In this document: positions 20,835-34,400 of the stretch, in pieces
Layout of the letters: each line of letters starts with the position of its first letter
How positions within the stretch are numbered: the stretch's first letter is position 1
Source of the DNA: Trichoderma breve
Lineage: Eukaryota > Ascomycota > Sordariomycetes > Hypocreales > Hypocreaceae
Length of the DNA: 64,000 nucleotides
Direction of reading: 5' to 3'
Assembly (NCBI RefSeq): GCF_028502605.1
Contig: NC_079236.1
Coordinates: 1,736,001 to 1,800,000 of the forward strand
Program-made: the position numbers and the translations under genes
Notes under the pieces: model-generated
What the model saw: the letters and a program-made list of their open reading frames with translations, nothing else
What the model was told of the DNA's origin: nothing
Database searches by the model: none

Positions 20835-23273
20835 AGAGGCTTGACAACACAGTCAAAAAAAAGGGGGGGGGTGCACATTATTTTTGGGTGGGTTGGAAAG
20901 CGCTATTAGTCTAATAGACGTACGATTTACGCAAAAAACAAAGCAAGCGGATTTGCGAAAAACAGATGCAATTTATAGGAATAGCGGTGTGAGAAGCAAG
21001 TTTTTTGAATCATGCTTCTTTTCTTTTGGTCTTTACGTCTTGGAGACGGACCTACAGCAACAAACAAAGGAGAAGTCTGTCCGGATATGGAGGTCCCGGA
21101 GACTAAACGTAAGGGCATGGGAGAAACCGGCGTTCATCTTGTTTTGAACACGACAAGAAAGGGGAAACAAGAAAAAAAAAGAGAGCCTTGGGTTTTAATA
21201 CTAATTTTAATTTGATGATACTTCTTCCTCCTTTTTTTGGGGAGGAGAGCAAACTTCTTGATGCAAACTTTGGGAGAGGCGAGATGATCGATGAAGTATT
21301 TAGGATTTGGACAAAAAATTGCAGAGTTGGAGTTCTATTGCAATACTCTTTTTGGAGAGGAGAGAAGGGGGTTGTGTATGTGTATTCAAAATCAAGCCTT
21401 GTTTCCTTTCATTGGTAGTTTTGATCTTCCTTAATGAAAGGTTTGAAATAGGGAAAGGGTATATATACATAGGCATAGGGGGAACCATGAGGAGAGAGAG
21501 AGAGTTTCTTCTTTCTTTTGCTTATTCTTGCAAATAACTTGAATGCCTAATATACTATATACCTTGTAACCATTTAATTTTAATACTCAACTACGCATGG
21601 GTTCACACTCCTCATCTTATATCCACACAGAATCCGAACATCGTCCACCTAAACATATCAGCGCCATTCATGGACACAAATACATCATCCAGACAATAAT
21701 CTACAGCAATTAATTCCTCAACTACAAACATCACATTTCACTCACAAGCAAAGACATTTTTTTTTTTTACCAAAATTGTTTTCTGTTCATTTTTCATGCT
21801 ACCTAAGTTATCAAGGCTCGCCCTATACTTCTTAAGCAAAGTGGGAATATCCGTATCTGGTGCCCGATTTTTTTCATCCAGAGACCGTTCATGGTCTCGG
21901 TTTCCCTGAGGAAAGAATCCCAAAAGTGTATGTTACCGACGCAGTTAAAATCAGAATAAAAAGCAAAGACCCAAACGGTGAAAGCCATCACCAATCCCGG
22001 ATATCCATCCAGTCCATAGGGCGTAATTTCGAAATCGAACAAAAAGAACAATGGGAAAACAAAGCCAGGTCATGCATTCGTTGCCCGTGAACAAGTCAAG
22101 GTCCCTTGGGCCTCGTCAATGGGCGTCCATAGTCAGATATCCTTCCAAAACGAAAAATAAAAGAGCAAATCGTGTCATCAACGCGTCCTCCCTCCGTCAA
22201 CTTCTGCTGTCGACATCATTCGTCTCACTGACTCTCTTCGAAATGAGGAAAAGTCGTGTGAGTGGGTCAAGGCCCCTCAAAGACGATAGGCGTGAAACAG
22301 ACAGTGCTTTCAGAAAGAAATGAAAAGGAAAGAAATTGTTGCAACCAGTCAAATGATCTCACACATAATCTCAACATTGAAACTTGATACCTCATAGTCA
22401 AACAGCAACCGGCGAAAGTCCATGAATTCGGGGTGCCCTCGACAGATGATGAAACAAAAGAGATGCAGAGCCGATGCAAGAAGCAGTGGTAAAACAACAC
22501 ACATTATATGTCTCCGCCCGTGATTGCGGCTATATCTTGTCTCCTGACGAAATTCAGAGGTGTATTATTAAGTCCGATCCATCAGGATAGATTCCAGTAC
22601 GAAAAAGTTGAAGTAAAGAAAAAAGAACAATGATGGCAGCAGTTAGTTCCGAGTCCTGTTGCTCAAATGGTCGCGAAATGTAAAAGATTTGAAAACAAAT
22701 AAAAAACAGAGACGTCATCGTCGTATTGAAAGCTCTAATCTCAATCAAGTGTTGAAAATGCTTCGCATGCATAAATTTGACGTGAAACAAGAGTCCGTCT
22801 CCGGGCTTCAAAGGATCGAAAGAATCAAATTTGGCCGGCTAAAAGGCAAAGTGTCTTATGCTGCGCGCATAGAAATGTTGAATAAAAGAAAATAATAAAC
22901 AGTAATCCTATTCCCCAACGCCGGTGCGATGCAGTCATCATGCTAGGTCGAGTATGTGAGGTTTTGTTGACATCAATCGTGTTGTTGTCCAATGCCAAGG
23001 AGGGAAAAGTGAACAGACCTGCGTTTTCGAAGCTGAATGGGAAAATCGCAAAGATGATGAAATAAAACAACGAAACAAAGCGAGACCAGCATAGAAATAT
23101 GCCGGTAGGTTGATATCAGACGCATAGATGGACGAAAACAGAAATGCAATGATTTGCAAGAAACATGCATACCCATAAAAAGGTAGCGTGTCTATGCCTG
23201 AGTGGTGTGGTATCTTGAGAACTTTGGCTTGGTCAAAGCGACGACCAGCCTCGTGAAAGAACGAAAGCGAAAT
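20835..23273. other. Convergent intergenic region between LAG1 and HMT1
   Basis: About 2.4 kb between two genes that read toward each other. It is AT-rich, with homopolymer runs (poly-A/poly-G near 20856-20872, poly-T near 21760). The only open frames are short and have no recognisable domain. It probably holds both 3' untranslated regions and polyadenylation sites. No RNA gene is recognised. Confidence 0.55.
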
Positions 23274-26200
23274 CTACTGGCGATCGCGGGGTCGCTCCTC
23301 TTCGTGAGTCGACTCGTTGTCCGACGAAGATGCCGAAGGGTGAGCCTCGCCGTTGAGTTGAGGCTGCTCAGTAGCGGAACCGTGACTCTCATATCCGTCG
23401 ATTTGGGCCGCTGACTTGTTCTTACCACCCATGTTTGCGGCCCTCATAGCACGTTTGGCTTGCAAGGAAGCTTCTCTAGCGACATCCAAGGCGCGTTCGG
23501 CTGTGACTTGCTTCTGCCACATGGAGTAGTAAATACCCTTGGCAGCGAGAAGGTCGAGGTGGTTACCCTTTTCAACGATGGTACCGGCATGAAGGACGAT
23601 GATTTGGTCAGCATGGGTGATGGTGGACAATCGATGCCTAGAAGAAAGGAGAGGCTATGTTAGTTTCTATAGAGCTTTTATATCACAGATGAGAGTCACT
23701 TACGCGATAATGAGCAGTGTGCGTCCCTGGCCAATACTAGTGACATTCTTCTGAATCTCCTGTTCTGTGTGCGAGTCGAGGGCAGAGGTGGCTTCATCCA
23801 GCATGATAATTCTAGGATCCTTGAGGATGGTACGGGCAATAGCCACTCGCTGCTTCTCACCACCACTGAGTCTGAGACCTCGCTCTCCAACCTGGGTGTT
23901 GTAACCATCTGGGAATGACATGATGCGATCATGAATGCTGGCGGCGGCACAGGCAGCATACACTTCCTTATCAGTGGCTTGCGGGTTAGCATACTTGAGG
24001 TTGTACATTAGGGTCTCGTTGAAGAGGGTGGTGTCCTGGGGCACAACTCCGATATGGCGGCGAACCGAGTTGATTGTGAGATCCTTGACATTCTTGCCGT
24101 CGAATTCGATGCTGCCCTCGTCACAGTCGTAGTAACGGAACATGTGTCGGAACAGGGTGGATTTGCCACCACCAGACTCGCCAACAAAGGCCGTTGTGGT
24201 TCCCGGAGCGCACTCGAAGCTGATGTCACGCAGGGCAGGTCTTCGAGCGTCGTAGGAAAAGCTCACATTCTTCCATCGGACATGCCCAGTGAAGTTTTCG
24301 AGGGGCACGGCATTGGGCGAGTCAACGACGGTAGGTTGGATCTTGAAGAGCTCCAGAAGACGCTCGCCAGAGATCATGGCCTGCTGGACTGTTCGATAAA
24401 AGGAGCCGAAGAAGTTGAGAGGACCCTGAAGCTGGGTCATGTAAGATACGACGACGAACCAGTCTCCCGTAGATCGCATGCCAACCAGGACTTGCCAACC
24501 GCAGAGCAGGGCAGCCACTATTCTACCTAAGTTGAAGACGAGAGTCTGGCAGATGTTCATGAGGACCATGCCAGTCTGAACCTGAGCCTCGGCCTTTTGG
24601 AAGACCTCGACCTTGGCCCGATATCGGTTGGACTCGTACTCCTCTGCGTTGAAGTATTTGACCGTCTCATAACTAGAGATAGAGTCGTTCTTCACCGCTT
24701 CCTCTTCGCGATCTGCGTTTGTCATCTCTCGTCGCTGGTCTGCTCTCGTGGCGGCCATCTTGATTGTCATGTAGAGATACCAACAGGTGTCCACCAAGTT
24801 GAGCTGGGCGTACAGGGGACCAAAGTTGAAGTAGAAGACGGAGATTGAGAGGAACAAGTCGAAAAGCATGGGTATCACCTGGAACGTCACCTGTTCGAGG
24901 AAGGCATTGATGGCAGAGCCCTTGTTGAGTGCAGAGAGAACCTCGCCAGTGCGCTTCGACAAGTGGAAGTCGAGGCTGAGAGAGTGGACATGGTTAAAGG
25001 CCGCGGCTGTCAGTCCTCGATACGAGTATTGCGAAACAGGAATCCAAAGCAAGGATCGTAGGGAGCCAAGAAGACCAGACTGTCCCTGTAGCACCCAGAG
25101 AATGCCCAGAATAACAAAGTCTCTGAGGGGGAAGTTGTCGCGGGTGATGGGCTCGCCACTTCGGATGACCTTTTCCAGTTGGTTGACGACTTTGCCGATC
25201 TGCCAGGGAACATAGACGTTGACCAATCGTTGAACAATGACTAGAGCAAAGCACAGCAGTACTTGAAGCTGCAGCTTGACGGAGTCTTTGGGCCAAAGAT
25301 ACGGGAAAAACAGAGAGTAGCCTCTAACGTACTCTAACCATGTCTTGTGGGGGATCTTCTTCTGTCGGTAGAAGGCGGCTTGGTCATCCTTGCGTGCGTA
25401 AGACGATGCGGAGGGCTTGGCAGCGTTGGAGATGGTTCTACCACGAGACCGTCGGCCATTAGCCTCAGAGCCTGCGTTTGATCGAGCGTCAATGGAGGAG
25501 CGAGGCTGCCCATTAAGCAACAAAGGCGTGGTTTCAGTAATGGCACGTCCTTCCTCGGCCCTATCCTCGACGCGACGGTTCTTGAGAATCCAAGCAACGC
25601 AGAAGAGAGAGATTGAACCAATGATGTGGAGCAGACGGACGAAATAGAGAACGAGGTCAATCTTGGTCCACGAATCAATGCAGTTCTGGTCCTTGGCGGG
25701 GTCTTCTTGCTGGACAGTACGCATAAAGTGGCAGTCTGCGGCAACAATGGCAGTGGAAATGAAGAGGATGAGTTCACCAATGAGGCCAAGAACCCAGATG
25801 GCCAGATGAACAACATTAGGACCCTTGCGCCAATCAAACAGCGAGAAGAGGATATAAAGGTAGAAGAAGGTAGAACCCAGGACATGAACCTATGAGAGAA
25901 GCTGGTTAGTGGATTACAGGGAAGGGAGGGGTTGAGCGCGAGGCCATTGGACAAATTTCCAACAAGCAGATGCTAGTCGAAGCTCGACCCAAGTGCCTGG
26001 GACCGATAGATGGAAAGAGAGAGCATGGGGGGTGTTATCATACCACAGACCACTCGCCAGCCCATGGAAGTCCATCCTTTGACCATTTATAAGGGTTCTC
26101 ATGATAGAAGGCATGGACAAACATGGAAACCCCGGTGGCCACATAGCTCAGGAAGACAACAGCAGCGAGATAGCGAAAGACGTTCTTAGCGATGCGGCCA

Positions 26201-26487
26201 AAACGAGGACCGATCTTACGTTCGCCGTCGTTGCGTCGCTTGCGCTTGGTGATGGGAAGGGGCTTGCCTCCAGGGCCCTTCACCTTAGGCTGAACAAGGT
26301 CCTCTTCTTTCTTAGAGTTGAAGACAGAGTACCAGGCCGCAAGGGAAATGAAGGCAACGAGAAGAACCAGAGAGTAGACATATTGGGTATCGCGAAGGAG
26401 GATATCGGCCAAGGTGAGGTCCTTGGCACCGCCGGGGGCGGCAAAGGCGCCACGAACGTCGTCGGGCGGCGCGTCGTCAGCCAACAT
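23274..26487 (-). CDS. hmt1: HMT1-type half ABC transporter
   Basis: An ABCB-type half transporter related to fission-yeast Hmt1, a vacuolar membrane exporter in the heavy-metal tolerance family. Three exons (26487-26044, 25889-23704, 23637-23274) are separated by introns of 154 nt (25890-26043) and 66 nt (23638-23703). The product is 997 aa. An N-terminal extension has about five membrane spans (near 37-56, 105-127, 149-168, 174-199, 226-248), like the TMD0 of Hmt1/ABCB6. The main transmembrane domain follows. The ATPase has Walker [10 protein letters not shown] (near 720), signature LSGGEKQR (near 823), Walker [13 protein letters not shown] (near 844), and the H-loop IIAHRLST formed across the second intron. 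The C terminus is hydrophilic. The ATG has a favourable AAA context. Substrate is inferred from family only. Confidence 0.92.
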
Positions 26488-26496
26488 TTTGGCAAG

Positions 26497-26853
26497 CTGC
26501 GAGAAGAAAAAAAAACAACTGGTTAGCAGAGGTTCGTGGCGTGACGGGCGATGGAGAAAAGCTTTGGGGGGTGCAGAGAATGGGGAATGGGGGAGAACTA
26601 CTAGGCCTCTCAAGAGTAGGAGATGGAGGCAAGGCGAGGCGATGGATGCGTGATGCTGAGGCGGCGCGAGTTGCGAGAGGGTGTGTAGAGCTTTTGCTTG
26701 GGATCTTGGGATCGCGGTGATGGAGTTTGGATAGTGCAAGGCAGAGGTGAGGTGATGTGATGCCGAGAGAAGAAGTGGGAATGGCAAGGTCAAGTGTTGC
26801 GGCTGTCACGGGGGGGCAAAGGAAAGAAGAAGGATACGAGGGAGCAGGCTTAC
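26497..26853 (-). other. Candidate 5' UTR intron of the HMT1 gene
   Basis: On the minus strand a GTAAGC donor at 26853 is paired with an acceptor CGCAG ending at 26497, nine bases before the ATG. A perfect branch-point sequence TGCTAAC lies about 20 bases upstream of the acceptor, followed by an uninterrupted pyrimidine run. The interval has no ATG on the minus strand. The acceptor side is strong; the choice of donor is less certain. Confidence 0.55.
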
Positions 26854-28410
26854 AATGAATGCTGGGGCCAGTCACCTGAGATGAAGCATTGCCGGGCAGC
26901 TGGCAATTGGCAGCTGGCGATGAGGGGGAAGTGAAGTGAGCAGCAAAGGAGAAAAAAAAAAGAAGGGATATGGATGTCGAGAGACGCTCAGCTGCCAAAG
27001 CGAGCGAGCGATGAAGAGGGCAAAACCTGAAGTGGTGATGGCAATGCGAGAGAAGGAGGAAGTACATACACACGCAGAGCAGAGCAGACGTCAAAAACGA
27101 CGGTTTTGGGCCCTTACTGGCCGATGCACAAGTGGATGCAATCCATTGATTCATGTCCATAGGCCCATTTGATCGCTTTTTGGGGGGTGCGGTGGAGCAG
27201 CACGTCTCCGTCTGCTCGGTGGTGGCCGGTACGCTACGGCACTGCACTGCGCTGTGCTGCACGCTGCAGGCCGTTCTGCTTCTACCTAGGTACCCAGCTG
27301 CCAGCGACCAGGGGGGGGTAAGTGCTCTGAGGGGTGTGCCACGACCGCTGTAGCGCTGTAGCGTCTGCTGCAGAGGCCCGCATGCAGTTGGGCCTAGCGC
27401 TGTGCGTCTCCGGCACAGGGTGGTCTGGTGGGCTAGCCGCCGCACCGCACACCAGCTGACTTGAGGGTGTGGTCAGAAGGCCCAGCAAATGCAGTGGCGA
27501 AAACAAGCCACCCGCAACACAGCAGGGCATGGCCACAGCACACAACAGGGATTGAGGGGCAATGGATCAATACTATCCATATCGAATTGATGAATTGACG
27601 CTTGCTACTCTACTATACGGCCTCTCACAGCTATGGTATTGATGGACCTCTTCTCCGCAGGGCCTCTCCGCACTTCCATAGTGTTTTAGAATAGTCGGTT
27701 GCGGCCAGCTTGGCGCTATCTCGACCTATCGCCCAAGGCACGGCACTAAGGCATCGCAACACCAAGCTACCAGCTGCTTATCGAAAGTTACGGCCCCTCG
27801 ACGGTGCTAATTGATATTAATAGCTGGAGCCCTGCGCATGTAGCCTTGGCTCCCCCGTCCAAGCTAAGCAATGGGACAGTTTGACGTGCTCTCGTCAGAC
27901 TCAGCAACGCGTCCGTCCCTCAAGCTGCCACATAAGACAATGGAAGACACAAAGATGCAAACCCTCCCGAGTCCCGCGGCAGTGCGAGGAGGGTGACGGC
28001 TCTGCTGGCAAACGGGACGGCAGCTTGATTCACGAATTGATTAACTGACGAGTCTAGTTCGTTCGATTTTCCATCAGCCAGAGGCAACCAGAGGCAGCCC
28101 TGCCCGACCAACGCCAACCGTGCTGGCCACCCCTGGAAGAAGAGCTGCCATGGCCCGCCAACCGCCTTGTTTGCTTCGTTCCTTTGGCTCGTTTCTCCGC
28201 CCCGAAACCCAAGGAATCGGAGCCGGGGTTATTGCTAGATGGTGTGAGGTGAGGGGAAGCTCGGAGCTGCCTGCATCTAGAGCTGTGGGCATGGGGCTGG
28301 AGCTGCCTTTTGCTCAAGCTCGTCAGCCTGTGGCATATGCACCTCACTCCCCAACTGCTGCTACGTACTCGTACTTACGCCAGAATATTAAAGTTATTTG
28401 GGGTATGCTG

Positions 28411-28433
28411 CTCATGCTCATGCTCATGCTCAT
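28411..28433. repeat. CTCATG hexanucleotide microsatellite
   Basis: Nearly four tandem copies of CTCATG, a simple sequence repeat in the gene desert. Confidence 0.85.
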
Positions 28434-31400
28434 ACAGACAAGGTACTCTAGGTACCCAAGCTAAAAAGACGTAGGGCGAAGTGGATGTGTTTTGTCCTTG
28501 TCTCGTTCGAGATCCCGTTGTGGGCGGCCAACAAACATCAAGGACCACTCGGAGCTGCAGCTCGCTTGCCGTCAGTCAAACGGGATAGGCTTCAAGTGAT
28601 GCCAGCGCAAAGTTGCAGCATTTGCTATCCATGTGGTGTTACCCTCTCGCTTCGTCCACGTAGGAGGCAATCTGCTCCAGATGCCCATCAGACAAGTCGG
28701 CCGGCCGCCGTTGGGCAACATTTGGGTTTGGGTTTGAAGCGGTGACGAGGAGCTTTGGGAAAAGACACAAGAAACAGGGAAAAGTCCGCGCGGCCGCTTT
28801 GCCTATCTACCTGTACTCGCTCGTACATATGCGTATGTGCCTTGAGCTTCTGCCGCCAGCCGAGCCGGTTTAATTGCTTTAATTGCGCATTCCTGCAGCC
28901 GCCGTTGCGGCGATTATCACTGCATGCTGTGACAATTAAGCGATGCCCTTGATTAGACATGGATGCCGCGCCAATTGGGCAAGCTGCTGTAAAGGCAAGG
29001 CACTTGTATCCTGGACACACACATCTAGCCGACGAGTGACGATTCTGCCTTTAATCAGGCGCTGCTACTGTACGCCTCCCAAATGGCCGACATGGCATTG
29101 CCAACAACAACCCAAGAATAACTGGGAATAACTGGGGAAATCGGCAATATCAAAAACGGGCACGAGTGCTACTTCCAACGGCCGCATGCGCTGCATTCGT
29201 GGCATCTCTCTGCACTGTTCATCTTGCGCTCCGGCAAGCTGTGATCTGTACCGTAGCCTCTTGTAACAAGTCATGGTTAGGCAAGGCGACGCTCAGATGG
29301 GCCGTGTTTCAAGCGAATGCAGCACGCCCCCAGGCGCTTTGAATCGGGATCTAATCGGAACAAGCCCCGCGATCCGCATGCTTGTCATACGAGCCTCAGC
29401 AAGGGAGCGTGAAACGTGACGGCGGCGGCGGCGGTTGGCAACGGATCGCAGGTTTCGATGCCCGTGCGAGTAGTGCCAAGCATCTAGACGATGATGCCGC
29501 TGGTTGCACGTTATGAGCCATTCTCGTACGTCCCTATAACAAGTTGTAAGGCTCCGTACTCGTACGAGCAACGCCCGAGGCGCTGCATACCTGCCTGTAT
29601 TCGTATATACTCGTACATGTAGTTAGATTAAGAGGATCAAAGAGGGTGTGGCGGCGGCAGCTGTCGTGGTGGTTTGCAAAGAGGTGGTGACAGCTTAGAG
29701 GCGCTCTGTTTGGCCGCCTTCAGTGCGCCTCGTTCCCTCAAATTCGGAGCTGCGGTCAGAGCTGTGTGTGTGTGACGCCGGTTTCCAGCTTTTTACGAGG
29801 CACCAGTAAGGTAAGCTGCCTCCCGGAACCGCTAGGCAAATCAAATCGCAGAGTATTGCTAGTGCGTGCCTCATCAGTCAATTGTTACTCATCGATGTGA
29901 GCAGTAAGATATTACTGTCTGTATTCTCGATTGCCCAGCATCCAGCATCTGGCGGCCATTGGCCAGGACATGAATCCTTTGTACGTGTCGGCCTTGCGCC
30001 CGCCGCATGTCTACCTCGCATGTATGTAGCTCCTCATACCTGTCCCAGTACGAGTTACATGCGGTTTTCCAATGCAGCACACACTTACATGGACTTACAT
30101 GTGAATTGCGCCGCCCACCATGCGCGGCAGGCCTAGCTGCTGCTCGTCGATAGTATGTGCAGATGCATAGAGTCGTCGAGACCTCGGGACAGTTCATGTA
30201 CCGGCCTGCAAAATCCATGCCATTGAATGCGAGTGTGCCGCGTGCGTGTGCATCTTGTACGCCTCGCTGCCTTAATGGACCCTTTATTGCCCAGTCTCCG
30301 GCCGAGAACACCGAGCCCAACACTGTCGGGAAGTTGGAGGGGAACACGATATTGCCTCTTGTTGGAATGACTTCCTCTCGCAAGGGAAAAGCGAGGCGGG
30401 TATTTCAGTCCCAGCCGATTGGACAGACCCTGTTCCCAGGCCGCTGTCGATGCAGTGCTCTAGCCTTCGAGCTCGGCATTGGCAGAAAGAAATGGACCCA
30501 TGCTTGTGCATCGAGCTGTTGGTTCGATGGTACTTCGTAATCGGTAGTGTACAGGTGTACAGGAAGAAAAAATATGTCAACACCACGCAAAGATGCTTGA
30601 TCTCAACATCTGCCGTAAGAGGGGGTGCAGAGAAGAGCAATCCACCTTTATGGCCGAGGGTACTCCGCCAAAGAAGCATACACAACCTCCCTACAACTTT
30701 CCTTCTCTTTCCGCCTGTCCGTATCTCTCGAATTCCAGCTGTACCATTGCTCGAACGGGTACTTGGACACCCAAGAGTCTGCATCTGCACGTGTGGGGTA
30801 TCCAACAAGGGGTGGCAAGGGTGCAGGAGACGCTCTGCGGCCTGACATTCAAGATCCAGTAGCACCGCGCCGCTCGTAGTATATGTGTACCGCCCAGCCG
30901 GAGGTGTGTGCTGGGACGTGCCGTCTTTGCTCCCACCCACAGGCGGCCATAGCTTGCAGACGCCGTAATACTCGTACTTGGACGGCCAGTAGCACTGCTG
31001 AGCACTGCTCCATACGGGTACGATTCCTCCATTCTTGATTGTGAGCGGTCCACGTACGAGCTCGAATGGGCTCCGGCCAAGACTCGAACAGGCTACTGGG
31101 CCCTACAGTAGTCGGCTCCTCCTACCTACTGCAGGTCCCCAGCTTCCGGGTCGCACGATTGAGAGAAGAGAGAACAGGCTAATGGCCTTCCTGTGACTAG
31201 CCCGAAGAAGCCATGATACTTGTTTGGCTTAGTGTTTGTTATTAAAGTCAATCGGGGCATGCTTGTTGCTCGAGGACTTGTTGGAGATTGTTTGTGCCAA
31301 CAGGCACGGAAGGGTAATGGTAGGGCTGCTGTGGAGCTTGGTTCATATCCGGGCCTCTGCTTTCTCCTTTGTCTCCGTCCGCCTGGAAAACAACAAAGAA

Positions 31401-34400
31401 GTGAGCTGTCGCTTTTGCCGACCAACGAATCATGCTAGCAGCCATGTTAGCACTGCTTGCTGCTCGGTGACGGTATGCGCGTACCCATTCAATTCCTCCC
31501 CGGGCGGGGACCGCGCCTGTTGGCCAAGGGTTGAAGGGTGAGCTGGCTCCAGCTCGAGCATCTAGAAGCATTCGTGACGAGAACAAGACGTCAGTCGGAA
31601 ATGCGCGAGCTCCAGCCTGCGCTCAAAATGTAACAACCTAACTTATTCACCGCCTGCTACCTGCATTGCTGTGGTGGTGCCCCGTAATGCATACCAATGC
31701 AAGACCGTATGCAATTCGCGGTGTGGCAGTCCAAAGCGCGGGCAACAGCCGCCGTCTTATTGCTCAGCGTCGATAGAGAGGAGTCCAGAGTCCAAACTCA
31801 CGCAGGAGAGCCCAACACGTACACGTACTCGTAAAACCAGTGACTGGTCCATGCTGCGCTCTGAAGACCAGTCGACTGAGCTGCCACTCGAACATGGGAG
31901 CCACGAGCACTCGTACGTCACTGACAGGCAGCTCGATGTTGAGAGAGAAGAGAGACCCCAGGGCGTCACACTGGTTGCATCGCCGAACTACCGCGGCAAT
32001 CTGACATCGGTCCGTCAGTAGCTGGACGAGGATGTTCTCAACCATTTCCCTCCATAAGAGATAGTAGTCAAGGTATTTGATTGGGCTCAAGGCCTCTTAG
32101 AATAGCATCGTTCTCTCGTGTAAGAAGGGAGCATATGGCACTTGTCCAATAAGAGCCAACCCGGCGCTAAAACCTTACTGGCCTTTCCAAGAGCTTCTTC
32201 TAGCGGCATGAAAGCTCCAACAACTGTAGACAAGACAAACACACTTACGGAGTAGCCTCGATGAAGATCGTCATCGCTCGGCAATACTACCTGGAGCAGC
32301 AGTGTAGCCATCGTTGCCCAAAAGGGGGAGGAGAACGGGCTCGGCAGCTGGCACAAACCTAGCGAGAAAGGGAGAGGGAAATGGAAGATAATTGGGATGC
32401 AATAGCGGTCGGCGAACGGCGCGGGTCTCGGAGGCCTTGCCAACTCATAGATGGATGCACTCCGGCCGGTGTTAATCGACCTGGCCATTCGGCACTCCCG
32501 GTTTCTCCCACAACACAGACAAAAAAGCTCACAGGGATGCGGGATTCCATGTTTCCACAAAGTGCTCGAGAATAGGCGATGCCGAAAACGTCCATGGCCT
32601 GGAGCTGTGTAACGCGAGCGACGCCCTTCTGATACAAGTCGGACGGAGTAGTACATATATGGGCGTCGAGATGAATCCTGGCCATATGCAAGGCCATGGT
32701 TGAGAGAAAAATTTTCTCTCCCAACGCGCAAGGTATAGAAACTAACAGCCTCCAGGTTCCCTAAACTTGCCGTCTACCTACCTCGAGGAGCGCACCTGCA
32801 GCTTACCTACTGTACTCTTGAGGACTTGAGCCTCTCGTCGGCCTCGCCATAGACCTGAATGCAACTCTCATCATTTCTCTCCGTTGATGGTTTATTTCAA
32901 ATAAAGAACTTGCTGCTGCAAAACGTGCTTGAAATGCTCCCTGCCTACATCCATACCTAGTACTTGACAGATTCATTCACCGGCCCAGCCCTCGGCACGG
33001 TTGACAGCCGTCAGCCATACGAGTACGAAGACGCATCCAATGTCACCTTGTTATTCGTTGACCGGACGGCTACACTTGAATGAGCATTAACTACGCCGGT
33101 GCCCGCATTGCGCTCCGAGTACCTGTCACGTACTCCATACCGATCTCCTCTTACCAGGCAAGGGCCGAGGATGGATACGCCTGCCACCTTTATAATCGCA
33201 CCAAGGACGGAATACTACCGGCAAGTATGGGGAAGGGAGGGTGCATGTTTCTCTTGCCAAAATTAGCGCGCAAGGGCTGCGGTACGGGGGTTCCTTCCTG
33301 GTAGCATCCGTCCTCAGAAGCGACCTTGAGGTATCCGCAACCACGAGGGCTTCCTGCCGGTCTCGTCAAGGGACTTGGCGCTCTGTGCCGGTTCTGCTAC
33401 TCTGACATGTACCTCTGGCTGTACTGTACGAGTACTCTGGACTACCTTAACTTCCTGGGCAAAAGATTCCCGGAGCTCTAACTCGGATGCAGCCTCAGGC
33501 TAAACTAAACTTCATTACCTCGACACCTCATCCATCCTTTGGGCTCTTCACAAGCTCTTCCACAAGCTCCCGCGTTCGTCCCACCGCCGTATCCCATGAG
33601 CTGTCGGGTCCAGACTTGCTTGGTTCGTGCTAATGGCCAATAGACACCTACGCAATTCGTCCAGCGCAGAGGCTGCTTTCCGCTCATCATGGAATCCTTG
33701 CTTGCTCTGGGAAAAGAGAAGCTCGGCCGCCGCATAAGTGAGGGTGGGGAAAAGGCCATCTGGACAGCTTCATGTCCAATTGCCCGGTGGACTGCAGCCC
33801 CCTCAGCCATTTTCCTGTCTCACCTGTCGATTGCCATTCCATTGACCGGGTTGCGACATGTTTCACTCGCTGTCCCAGCTGCATGAAAAAGCATCCAATT
33901 CCATCCCCTGCAAACAACCCCGGTCAGCCGGTCAACTAACCTTGCAGGAGCCAGGGCCGCCTCTCCCCTCCCTGCCTCCATACGCTGAGCATCAAATGCC
34001 ACCTGTTGTCGTCACCGCTGTTCAACGAAAACTTTGGGGACTGTCCAGCTCGCCAGGCACAAGCACATAGCATGGGCTGAGTTGCATATCATGCTATGGC
34101 CCTGTGTCATCATCGGGTTCCAGCTACTGCTCCGGAGCAGTGGAGCAAGTAATTGGCAAAATGATTATATTCACGACAATGCTATACTACTATCAGGATC
34201 GTGTTCAGTGAGCTTCAGCCACAACATCAACGTAGCCGGCGTTGTGTGTCTGGGTTTCGGCCTGGGAAAAGCAGTGTTTCGCTGAACCTTGATACCGACA
34301 GTCACGCCATGACCTGTGAGGGACAGCGACCGAAGCAGAGAAACCCGGCTGGTGAGATGTCCTAGTGCCTGTCTTGACATGCGTCGGGCATAGCTGCAGC

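Noticed and set aside
24054..24530. 158-codon plus-strand frame in the HMT1 gene
   Set aside because: Antisense to the conserved ABC transporter exon; no family motif.
26477..27445. 322-codon minus-strand frame upstream of HMT1
   Set aside because: Ser/Pro/His/Leu-rich reading of CT-rich leader DNA. It crosses the strong leader splice site and matches no family.
28411..28433. Short tandem repeat considered as a CRISPR-like array
   Set aside because: Six-base units without spacers in a eukaryotic nuclear genome; a plain microsatellite.
30284..30940. 218-codon minus-strand frame in the first desert
   Set aside because: Overlaps several plus-strand frames of similar length and has no motif; expected by chance in mid-GC DNA of this size.
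32087..32731. 214-codon minus-strand frame in the first desert
   Set aside because: Mixed composition without domain or splice context, overlapped by other frames of similar quality. Not enough to call a gene, though transcription data could overturn this.
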